Below, in pieces: positions 1 to 5,162 of a stretch of 5,162 nt of DNA. Made by a program: the position numbers and the translations under genes. Within the stretch, counting starts at the first letter, position 1; each line of letters starts with the position of its first letter. Below the pieces are notes generated by a model. That model was not told the origin of the DNA. It ran no database searches and saw only the letters and a list, made by a program, of their open reading frames with translations. Origin of the DNA: an uncultured Porphyromonadaceae bacterium (lineage in GTDB: Bacteria > Bacteroidota > Bacteroidia > Bacteroidales > Muribaculaceae); assembly GCA_900546835.1 (NCBI GenBank), contig UREH01000156.1, positions 1-5,162 on the forward strand. The letters run 5' to 3'.

Positions 1-30
1 CGTGGGCTCGGAGATGTGTATAAGAGACAG
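1..30 (+). other. Residual Nextera/Tn5 sequencing adapter (not genomic)
   Basis: Bases 12-30 read AGATGTGTATAAGAGACAG, the 19-base Tn5 mosaic end used in Nextera libraries. Bases 1-11 (CGTGGGCTCGG) are the read-2 adapter tail that precedes it, lacking only the first few adapter bases. The match is exact over all 30 positions, so this is library-construction sequence left at a contig end, not a genomic Tn5 relative. Native DNA begins at 31, and whatever preceded it in the genome is missing. Confidence 0.97.
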
Positions 31-36
31 GTTTAC

Positions 37-44
37 TATATTTG
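37..44 (+). promoter_or_regulatory. Possible Bacteroidetes -7 promoter element
   Basis: TATATTTG fits the Bacteroidetes primary-sigma -7 consensus TAnnTTTG exactly. The -33 TTTG partner should lie about 20 bases upstream, where the adapter has replaced native sequence, so the pair cannot be completed. If real, transcription would start near 50 and run into the hairpin at 131-326 and possibly into the gene at 369. A short motif in A/T-rich DNA can arise by chance. Confidence 0.3.
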
Positions 45-130
45 TAATCGGAACATAAAACCATTTTGCCTATGAGAAAATAACAGCACTTCTATTCTTC
101 AGTACAATACGTCATGCCGTCCGATAGAAT

Positions 131-326
131 ACAGGTATGACGATACATATAAAAAGCGTTAGCTTTATTTCTTGCTTTCTGAAACTTCGCAACTTTCAAA
201 AGTAACCAAGAGTAAAGTGTAAACGCTCACGTCCAACGTGGGCTTTACTCATTATTTGGTTACAAGGTATTGCGAAGACCTCAGAAAGCAAATAAAAAGT
301 TTAGCCTGCTTTTTTTATATACCTGT
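131..326 (+). ncRNA. Long multi-helix hairpin, candidate structured RNA (6S-like?)
   Basis: Seven perfect or near-perfect arms nest around one centre: 131-138 with 319-326 (8 bp), 151-157 with 308-314 (7 bp), 172-182 with 281-291 (11 bp), 185-192 with 270-277 (8 bp), 202-209 with 256-263 (8 bp), 210-217 with 243-250 (8 bp), and 226-232 with 236-242 (7 pairs, one G-T) closing a CCA loop. The main interruptions are an asymmetric internal loop (193-201 against 264-269), a five-base bulge (251-255) and a two-by-three loop. A seven-base T tract at 310-316 ends the second-outermost arm as a + strand terminator would. A rod about 165-195 nt long with a central loop resembles 6S RNA, the RNA polymerase regulator, and the 5' arm shares the word TTCGCAA with E. 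coli 6S RNA. The Bacteroidales-1 RNA family is another candidate. Alternatives are a long leader of the gene at 369 or a MITE-like repeat, although no flanking target duplication is seen. The structure is seen directly; the identity is inference. Strand is uncertain because the outer arm also gives a five-base T tract on the - strand. Confidence 0.5.
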
Positions 327-368
327 CAAACAACACCATTCATTATTCAACTCAAAAGAAAATTTCCT

Positions 369-1385
369 ATGAAACAAATTTTATTACTGATATTGCTTAC
401 GGCAAGCAATGATGTCTTAGCGCAGGAGCGAATAGATACACTCTACTACAACCGTTCAGGATCAGTCGTGCCGAGTCCGGCTTTTGCCGAATATTATCGG
501 ATAGCGCTTTATCCTGCGGATTCGGCGGGATCCAAAATGTTCAGGGATTTTTATATTTCGGGAGAATTACGGACAGAAGGGCATTTTCAGACAATCGATA
601 CGCTCGATGACCGCCGGACAGTGTTTGACGGAAAGATCGTTTCCTACTTCAAGAATGGTCGCATATCGGAAAAATCATATTATTCGGGCGGACTATTGGA
701 GGGGGAATATCTGCAGTACGACGAGAATGGAATGTTAAAAACGCGTGCATCATATGCCAGAGGCGAGTTGTCCGGAACATACGAAACATACGGCGAAGAC
801 GGCTCTTACCTAAAGATGGAATATCAGGCAGGAAAGCCGATTCACGATTATTATTTGCTGGCGGACGGCGAAGGGCACTCATTCAAGGTCCGTATTGCGG
901 ACGATATGACGATATGGGAATCACCGGACATAACGGAACGATTGGTCGATTACCGGGACGGTGTGCCCTGGGAAGTCTATTTCAAAAACGGATTGACAAT
1001 CGCGCTGACGGATGCCATTGTCCGGGATTACGGTAAGTGGCACCGGGTCAATGTGGTTATCTCCAATAATTCACTGACACCGATCGAGTTCAATCCGGAG
1101 ACCGATATAATAGCCTATTCCGTAGACAAACACGATGTCGCCACCGATTTGCAAGTATGGTCTTACAACAGCTATCTGAAGAAAGTGAATCGTTCGCAGA
1201 CTTGGTCTGTTGTTTTGAAAGGTGTCAGCGAGGGATTGGCTTCTGCCGGTGCAGGCTATTCGACCTCCACAACGACCGGTTACGGCAGCTACGGTGGTTA
1301 CAACAATTACGGCGGCCATTTCTCTTATACGGCTACGACCACAACTTATAATGCCGCCGATGCCTATTTAGGGATAGTCATTTAA
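369..1385 (+). CDS. Exported MORN/YwqK-repeat protein, function unknown
   Basis: A 338-residue protein. The ATG at 369 is chosen because a secretion signal follows at once: Lys2, a hydrophobic core at residues 4-12, and a VLA-Q cleavage site near residue 18. The open frame continues upstream only through a TTG inside the hairpin region, giving an extension with no signal character. The leader before the ATG is A-rich with no Shine-Dalgarno motif, as is usual in Bacteroidetes. Residues about 86-157 contain three or four tandem MORN/YwqK-type units (patterns such as YFKNG, GLLEGEYLQYDENG, GELSGTYETYGEDG), each a short beta-hairpin repeat. A beta-rich segment follows (about 221-253), then a low-complexity tail rich in Gly, Tyr, Ser and Thr (about 290-333), and the protein stops five residues later. 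These features suggest a periplasmic or surface protein. MORN-like repeats occur in proteins of many roles, so no activity can be assigned. A terminator follows about 70 bases after the stop, so it is probably the last or only gene of its transcript. The abrupt end after the low-complexity tail may be a C-terminal truncation. Confidence 0.85.
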   Translation: MKQILLLILLTASNDVLAQERIDTLYYNRSGSVVPSPAFAEYYRIALYPADSAGSKMFRDFYISGELRTEGHFQTIDTLDDRRTVFDGKIVSYFKNGRISEKSYYSGGLLEGEYLQYDENGMLKTRASYARGELSGTYETYGEDGSYLKMEYQAGKPIHDYYLLADGEGHSFKVRIADDMTIWESPDITERLVDYRDGVPWEVYFKNGLTIALTDAIVRDYGKWHRVNVVISNNSLTPIEFNPETDIIAYSVDKHDVATDLQVWSYNSYLKKVNRSQTWSVVLKGVSEGLASAGAGYSTSTTTGYGSYGGYNNYGGHFSYTATTTTYNAADAYLGIVI

Positions 1386-1454
1386 TTCCTTCAATTTGAA
1401 TTAACCAGCAGACTTTCCCTTATTTTTCCGATCATACTCATCGTTTTTTATATC

Positions 1455-1484
1455 ATCGGCTCTGTTTTTAGGGCCGATTTTTTC
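1455..1484 (+). terminator. Intrinsic terminator of the MORN-repeat gene
   Basis: ATCGGCTC (1455-1462) pairs with GGGCCGAT (1471-1478) through eight pairs, one of them T-G, around the eight-base loop TGTTTTTA. Six T residues follow at 1479-1484, counting the two just after the stem. This is a textbook rho-independent terminator on the + strand. There is no matching T tract on the other side, so it should not stop transcription arriving from the transposase gene. It also suggests that the insertion sequence begins downstream of this point. Confidence 0.8.
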
Positions 1485-1524
1485 ATTTTCAGTCACGTCT
1501 GGAGCTACCACTCCCGTAAAGTCG

Positions 1525-1542
1525 TGTTCCATGCGTGGAACA
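1525..1542 (-). repeat. Short perfect hairpin just after the transposase stop
   Basis: TGTTCCA (1525-1531) and TGGAACA (1536-1542) form a perfect 7-bp stem with a four-base loop, directly abutting the transposase stop codon at 1543-1545. On the transposase strand it could help end or protect the transcript. No T tract follows it in that direction, so it does not qualify as an intrinsic terminator. It may simply be part of the subterminal region of the insertion sequence. Confidence 0.5.
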
Positions 1543-2931
1543 TCAGGCTGCAAGAGCTACTTGGACTGACTCTCGTCTTGCAAGGTTTACCACATTTGCT
1601 GTGTGGATACCGAAGAAGATCAGCATGATCTCTGTCGATTTTATCCTTGCAGCAATCTTTCGCAGACCATAATGCTCCTTCTGAGTTCCAAAAGAGCCTT
1701 CCATTGCTGTAGCTCGAACGCGTGCAAGTTCTCGTTTAGTAGCGTTCTTAACTTCATTCTTTCCAGTTCGTCCTTTCTGAGTGAATGAGGTTTCAATACC
1801 ATTCTCCTTGCAGAAAGTTCTGTTGTCATTACCCGAGTAACCCTGGTCGCCACCTATCTTTTTTACATCAACGCCTGTAAGTTTCTTCGACAATGACACA
1901 CAGTGCTTAAGTCTCGTTCCTTCATTGAATGCATTGAATGATAGCTTCTCAATAAACGATATTCCGTCAATCAATATGTTGTTGCACTTCGCTCCAAATT
2001 CGACTATCTTGGTCTCCTTGCCTCTGACTATCGGTCTGATGTAAGGCTTGCTGAGACTTACAATACGGTTAGGGATACTCTCACGAGAGTCACCACTCTT
2101 GAAGTGGTTCTTCTGCTGACGATATACCCTTGTGACAGTCTCAAGCATATCCAACTGCTTGTAATTCAATAGTTCTTCATCCGGATGGACGCGCATCTGT
2201 CTGCGGATTTCTCCCAGTATCTTGCCCAGCAATGCAAGCAGTCTCATTATCATCTTTCTGGTCTGCTTATGAGTATGTTTGCGCTGCTTCCTATATGCCA
2301 GGTTCGCCTTGTCGATATCATTGTACTTTGTTCTCATTCGATGCTCACCAAGCTGAGAACTGATACCGCACATCATCTTGTATGCTCTATCTACACATTC
2401 CCAAAGCAACTTCACGTCAGTTGGAAAGCGCATCAGGCTTTCATAGCAGCTGGCATCTGTATAGACAGTATCAAGGTTCTTCATGTACGGCTTCCATGCA
2501 TCTGCAAGTACCTTCTGCTGCTCCTGAATCTTCAGTTTCTTGGACAATTCTACCAGAATGCTGTCGATCAGCTTGTAGTTTGTCAACTGGTTCTCAGGAC
2601 TGATCCTGATCCCGCAGAAGATCTGATAATGGATGTTTCCATTCAACGCATCCATCAGCTTCGGAGCTGACAATCCTGTATACATCTTCAAGAACGCCAA
2701 CGCCACCTTGCCCTCAGGTGTGAAGAAGGACTTTCGTCCTCGCTTCACTCTCAAACTCTTCGGCTTCTCTTCTACTAAACCGAACGATATCGCCATCTCT
2801 CGAAGAGGAAGAAGTGACTTGATCCGTCCAAGTTCCGATGTTTTGAAGCTCTCTTCGTATCGCTGATAAAAATCAAACTCTGTAAATGCAATCTCTTGCT
2901 GAATGTCAGATAAATTTCGTACTTTTGCCAT
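1543..2931 (-). CDS. DDE transposase (DUF772 plus DDE_Tnp_1 type, IS5/IS1182-like)
   Basis: An intact 462-residue transposase that should catalyse cut-and-paste movement of its own insertion sequence. The N-terminal part (about residues 65-110) resembles the DUF772 transposase domain, with the run FLKMYTGLS and the segment NGNIHYQIFCGI. The likely catalytic triad is Asp159 (in VYTDASCYES), Asp362 (in GGDQGYSGND) and Glu411 (in TAMEGSFGTQKEHYG). A basic, probably helical stretch (about 200-270, including the run KQRKHTHKQTRK) separates the first and second Asp. The segments RPIVRGKETKIVEFGAK (299-315) and FFGIHTANVVNL (439-450) are typical of these Bacteroidetes elements as I know them. The ATG at 2931 is preceded by an A-rich leader without a Shine-Dalgarno motif. 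No frameshift or internal stop is seen and all three acidic residues are present, so the element may still be active. Group assignment between IS5 and IS1182 is not certain. The gene converges on the MORN-repeat gene and diverges from the lipoprotein gene. Confidence 0.93.
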   Translation of the reverse strand: MAKVRNLSDIQQEIAFTEFDFYQRYEESFKTSELGRIKSLLPLREMAISFGLVEEKPKSLRVKRGRKSFFTPEGKVALAFLKMYTGLSAPKLMDALNGNIHYQIFCGIRISPENQLTNYKLIDSILVELSKKLKIQEQQKVLADAWKPYMKNLDTVYTDASCYESLMRFPTDVKLLWECVDRAYKMMCGISSQLGEHRMRTKYNDIDKANLAYRKQRKHTHKQTRKMIMRLLALLGKILGEIRRQMRVHPDEELLNYKQLDMLETVTRVYRQQKNHFKSGDSRESIPNRIVSLSKPYIRPIVRGKETKIVEFGAKCNNILIDGISFIEKLSFNAFNEGTRLKHCVSLSKKLTGVDVKKIGGDQGYSGNDNRTFCKENGIETSFTQKGRTGKNEVKNATKRELARVRATAMEGSFGTQKEHYGLRKIAARIKSTEIMLIFFGIHTANVVNLARRESVQVALAA

Positions 2932-2950
2932 GAGTTATTTTTGCTCATTT

Positions 2951-2984
2951 CCTCCGAAAGTCACTTTTCCAGGGTGTTCGGAGG
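2951..2984 (-). repeat. Inverted repeat in the transposase leader
   Basis: CCTCCGAA (2951-2958) and TTCGGAGG (2977-2984) are a perfect 8-bp inverted repeat around 18 bases. It ends 19 bases before the transposase start codon, so on the transposase strand it would fold within the 5' leader. Leader hairpins that limit transposase translation from incoming transcripts are known for IS10 and IS50, and a similar role is possible here by inference. It could also be a protein-binding operator. Confidence 0.5.
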
Positions 2985-2998
2985 AATTTTTAATTCCT
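2982..2998. repeat. AT-rich palindrome overlapping the leader repeat
   Basis: AGGAATT (2982-2988) and AATTCCT (2992-2998) form a perfect 7-bp stem around TTT. Its left arm shares AGG with the repeat ending at 2984, so the two hairpins would compete for those bases at their edges. It sits about where transcription would start from the promoter proposed at 3003-3034, so it may be an operator rather than an RNA fold. Confidence 0.4.
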
Positions 2999-3002
2999 GT
3001 AG

Positions 3003-3034
3003 CTAAGATATGAAATTTTTATCACATTGACAAT
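3003..3034 (-). promoter_or_regulatory. Possible transposase promoter
   Basis: On the - strand, ATTG (3034-3031) lies 20 bases before TATCTTAG (3010-3003). This approximates the Bacteroidetes pair TTTG and TAnnTTTG, with one mismatch in each element and normal spacing. Transcription would start near 2996-2999, giving a leader of about 65 bases that contains the inverted repeat at 2951-2984. This also requires the insertion sequence to extend right of 3034. Confidence 0.35.
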
Positions 3035-3079
3035 CAATTTGTTATAATTTTAAGCCTATTTCGCGACTGTCCCTATTTA

Positions 3080-3093
3080 CGGTAGCGATACCG
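3080..3093 (+). promoter_or_regulatory. Small GNRA-capped hairpin upstream of the lipoprotein gene
   Basis: CGGTA (3080-3084) and TACCG (3089-3093) pair around GCGA, a GNRA tetraloop, 31 bases before the lipoprotein start codon. If transcribed it would be a stable leader hairpin. It overlaps one of the two candidate right ends of the insertion sequence, so it may instead be an element terminus. I see no convincing TTTG/TAnnTTTG pair for the lipoprotein gene in 2932-3124. Confidence 0.3.
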
Positions 3094-3124
3094 GAAGTGC
3101 TTTCACAAAAAATCATTAACCAGT

Positions 3125-5162
3125 ATGAAAAAACTAACGCTTTTGTTGGTGTCTTTTTTCGCGGTTTTCGCTTTGGGCCTCACGGGTTGTAGCGACGACC
3201 CGGATGTGAAACAGGAGACACCAGTCATTAAGGCCGCGAATCCCGCAGACATCGCAGCCGTTGCGGGTAAGGTAACAGTACCTTACACCGTGGATTATGC
3301 CGTAGATGGTTGTTCTCTCGATGTGACGTGGGATGCGACTTGGCTGCACGATCTGTCGGTCAGTGCAGATAAATTCACTCTTCAGGCAGACGCCAATCCG
3401 GGTGCTGCGCGGGAAGCTAAACTCACGCTGACTTACCCGGAGGCAACGAGTGTGGAATTGACGGTTCGTCAGATGTCTGCTTCGGAGTCTATTTCGATCA
3501 GTCCGAAGACCTTGTCGTTCTCGTACAAGGGCGGCGAGGAGACTGTTACCGTTACCAGTTCGAAATCCTGGACGCTGGAAGGTAGCGCAGATTGGGTTGA
3601 GGCGGACAAGACGGAAGGCGAATCTGGCGAGAGCGTCGTGAAGTTTACGGTTTCTACGACCAATGAGACAGATGCGGCCAAGGAGGTGACATTCAATTTC
3701 GTAAGTGGCAGTGAGAAGGCCCCTCTCAAAATCCAGCAGAATCAGGAGGGGAAGCTCATTATCGACGAGGATTCGAAAACGATATCTGTGTCCAATACGG
3801 AGCAGAATGTAACGGTGAAACTTCAGACGAACATCGAGCCTGTGACGGCTACGATCGAGGAGGGAGTCGATTGGATCGAGGCTGTGGATACCCGCGCTAT
3901 GATCGACAAGGAGTTCTCGTTCAAGGTGTTGGCGAATACGGAGGGTGGCCCGCGTGACGCGACGATTATCTTCAAGAATGCAGATGCTTCGGAGCATATC
4001 GTAATCAAGCAGGCGGGCAAGGAACTGACCTATCCTGCCGTGATTCCCGATAAGGTGCTGAAGACCTACATCATGACGAACTTCGATACGAATAAGGACG
4101 GTGAGATTTCGAAGGAAGAAGCCGAAGCGGTAAAGGCGATCGAGCTTACGGGGTCGGAGATCGCATCGATCGACGGTCTGGAATATTTCCCGAATTTGGA
4201 AACGGTCGATTTCACTACGCACCGTTTGTTAAAGGCCGATTTCTCGCAGTGTTATGCTTTGAAGGAGCTTAACCTGAGCAGCGGCGCCGGCCTTTCGTCG
4301 GTCGTGCTTCCTGCCAGCTTGGAAGAACTCTCCGTTATGTCGTGTAATAAGCTCAAAAAGATCGATCTTTCGGTTGCACCTAATTTGAAAAATCTCTATG
4401 CTTCGAGTGCTGGTTTCGTGGTCGCTCCCGATTTGAGCAAGAACACCAAGCTGGAAATCATCGGCTTCAGTTCGGCTAAATTCAGTACGATCGACGTTTC
4501 GAAGAACACGGAACTGAAGTCGCTGAATGTCGGCGGCGACGTGTTCAACAGTTTGGATGTTACGAACAATACAAAATTGACAAATTTGGCGGTAACGGGT
4601 ACAATTACAACGCTCGATCTTACGAAAAGCGCACAGTTGGAAGTTCTGAATATCAGCAACACCAAGATTTCAGAGATCGACGTAACGAACTGTCCTTATC
4701 TGCGTTCGATCGACTTCGGCAGCACCCCGATCGTCGAGATCGACCTTTCGAGAAACCTGCTGCTGACTTCGGCATTGGCATATATGGCGAACTCCCTGAA
4801 AACGGTTTGGTTGAGTAAGGGGCAGACGATCGAGAGCACGTCGAATATCGAGAGCTTTATCCAATACAAGGATTATGAGGCAGGGCCGGATGCTATCGCT
4901 AACATCGAAGACGAAGCGTATAAGACTTATCTGCTGACTTTCGATAAGAACGGGGACGGTAAGCTCGACAAAACCGAGGTCGAGGCGATCACCGAGATCA
5001 ATATCAAAGGTTTGGGTATTAAGTCCCTTAAAGGTGTGGAATATGTCAATTTCACGAATGTGCGGAAACTGGATTGCTCGGACAACGAGCTGACTGAGCT
5101 TCCTGTTGACGGCTTCTTCACCAATCTCGAGGAGATTGATTTTTCGAACAATCAACTGACCG
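3125..5162 (+). CDS. Surface lipoprotein: BACON-like x3, two EF-hand/LRR modules; 3' partial
   Basis: The frame opens at ATG 3125 and stays open to the window edge, giving 679 residues and no stop, so the C-terminus is missing. Residues 1-22 form a lipoprotein signal ending in the lipobox LTGC (Cys22). Ser-Asp-Asp-Pro-Asp follows, an acidic start like the Bacteroidetes lipoprotein export signal, so surface display is likely. Three BACON-like beta-sandwich domains span about 31-117, 123-208 and 212-297; two carry the DWxEA-type motif (Trp157, Trp250) and the first has a related WLHD (Trp73). Next comes an EF-hand loop DTNKDGEISKEE (321-332) with every canonical calcium ligand. About ten leucine-rich repeats follow, with strand starts near 359, 380, 400, 422, 444, 465, 486, 506, 527 and 559, a 20-22 residue period until the last. 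A second EF-hand loop DKNGDGKLDKTE (607-618) leads into more canonical repeats (LDCSDNELTEL, IDFSNNQLT) that run off the edge. BACON domains are associated with glycan or mucin binding and LRRs with protein binding, so a calcium-stabilised adhesin or binding protein is my inference. The leader is A-rich without a Shine-Dalgarno motif. Confidence 0.93.
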   Translation, partial: MKKLTLLLVSFFAVFALGLTGCSDDPDVKQETPVIKAANPADIAAVAGKVTVPYTVDYAVDGCSLDVTWDATWLHDLSVSADKFTLQADANPGAAREAKLTLTYPEATSVELTVRQMSASESISISPKTLSFSYKGGEETVTVTSSKSWTLEGSADWVEADKTEGESGESVVKFTVSTTNETDAAKEVTFNFVSGSEKAPLKIQQNQEGKLIIDEDSKTISVSNTEQNVTVKLQTNIEPVTATIEEGVDWIEAVDTRAMIDKEFSFKVLANTEGGPRDATIIFKNADASEHIVIKQAGKELTYPAVIPDKVLKTYIMTNFDTNKDGEISKEEAEAVKAIELTGSEIASIDGLEYFPNLETVDFTTHRLLKADFSQCYALKELNLSSGAGLSSVVLPASLEELSVMSCNKLKKIDLSVAPNLKNLYASSAGFVVAPDLSKNTKLEIIGFSSAKFSTIDVSKNTELKSLNVGGDVFNSLDVTNNTKLTNLAVTGTITTLDLTKSAQLEVLNISNTKISEIDVTNCPYLRSIDFGSTPIVEIDLSRNLLLTSALAYMANSLKTVWLSKGQTIESTSNIESFIQYKDYEAGPDAIANIEDEAYKTYLLTFDKNGDGKLDKTEVEAITEINIKGLGIKSLKGVEYVNFTNVRKLDCSDNELTELPVDGFFTNLEEIDFSNNQLT

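Larger units (their letters stand above)
1490..3069 (-). mobile_element. Insertion sequence, about 1.6 kb; ends approximate
   Basis: A single DDE transposase gene fills most of the interval between two unrelated host genes, and the size fits a one-gene insertion sequence of this transposase length. Boundaries are my best guess. CAGTCACG at 1490-1497 and CGCGACTG at 3062-3069 form inverted ends matching at 7 of 8 positions. A second possible pair lies just outside on the right and inside on the left: GCTACC at 1504-1509 and GGTAGC at 3081-3086, with further shared words (GTAAA, GTCG) at shifted spacing. Neither pair is bordered by a convincing target-site duplication, so the true ends may differ by tens of bases. 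The left edge is probably after the terminator at 1484, and the right edge before the start codon at 3125. Confidence 0.6.

Noticed and set aside
12..30. Tn5 mosaic end as evidence of a Tn5-like transposon in the genome
   Set aside because: The preceding 11 bases are the Nextera read-2 adapter tail, so this is library sequence.
131..326. CRISPR array or tandem repeats in the 5' intergenic region
   Set aside because: The repeats are inverted arms of one hairpin; there are no regularly spaced direct repeats.
270..368. N-terminal extension of the MORN-repeat protein from a TTG at 270
   Set aside because: It would start inside the 3' arm of the hairpin and bury a good signal peptide that begins at ATG 369.
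2185..2670. Open frames on the + strand inside the transposase gene
   Set aside because: The - strand encodes a recognisable transposase with its catalytic residues here; the + strand products look like random Cys/His/Leu-rich sequence.
1381..2998. Exact 10-base direct repeat TTTAATTCCT at 1381-1390 and 2989-2998 as a target-site duplication
   Set aside because: The implied element ends (1391 and 2988) have no inverted similarity, it would place the upstream gene's terminator inside the element, and it would leave the likely transposase promoter outside. Probably chance in A/T-rich DNA.
3027..3048. TTGACA and TATAAT as a sigma-70 promoter for the lipoprotein gene
   Set aside because: The boxes are only 10 bases apart, not about 17, and Bacteroidetes primary promoters use a different consensus.
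3134..4222. Long open frame of 362 codons on the - strand, with others at 4396-4665 and 4670-5155
   Set aside because: They lie antisense to the lipoprotein frame, which has a lipobox, BACON-like domains, EF-hand loops and LRRs. The antisense products show no family resemblance and are rich in Arg, Ile and Leu from reverse-reading common codons.

Overview
This is a bacterial window, most likely from the order Bacteroidales; a gut genus such as Alistipes is plausible but cannot be proven from this sequence. The grounds are a lipoprotein with an acidic stretch right after its lipobox cysteine and three BACON-like domains, A/T-rich leaders without Shine-Dalgarno motifs, a match to the Bacteroidetes -7 promoter element (TAnnTTTG), and a transposase of a type I associate with Bacteroidetes. 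The first 30 bases are not genomic. They match the Illumina Nextera read-2 adapter, including the complete 19-base Tn5 mosaic end, so native sequence starts at 31 and the window opens at a contig edge.

Region by region: 31-368 has no credible protein gene. It holds a striking long imperfect hairpin at 131-326, made of several perfect arms, which looks like a structured RNA; a 6S-like RNA is the leading guess. At 369-1385 (+) is an exported MORN/YwqK-repeat protein with a Gly/Tyr/Thr-rich tail, followed by a good intrinsic terminator at 1455-1484. From about 1490 to about 3070-3086 lies an insertion sequence. Its single gene (1543-2931, -) encodes a 462-residue DDE transposase with a plausible promoter and two overlapping leader hairpins. 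From 3125 to the window end (+) runs the largest gene, a putative surface lipoprotein of more than 679 residues. It has no stop codon in the window, so it is a 3'-truncated partial gene, and long antisense open frames over it are shadows.

The two host genes lie on the same strand and both encode exported proteins, but the first ends at its own terminator and the insertion sequence lies between them, so they are unlikely to form one operon today. The lipoprotein carries three BACON-like domains, then two copies of a module in which a canonical EF-hand calcium loop leads into leucine-rich repeats. This suggests a calcium-stabilised binding or adhesion protein on the cell surface. No defence system, CRISPR array, tRNA or rRNA is visible.
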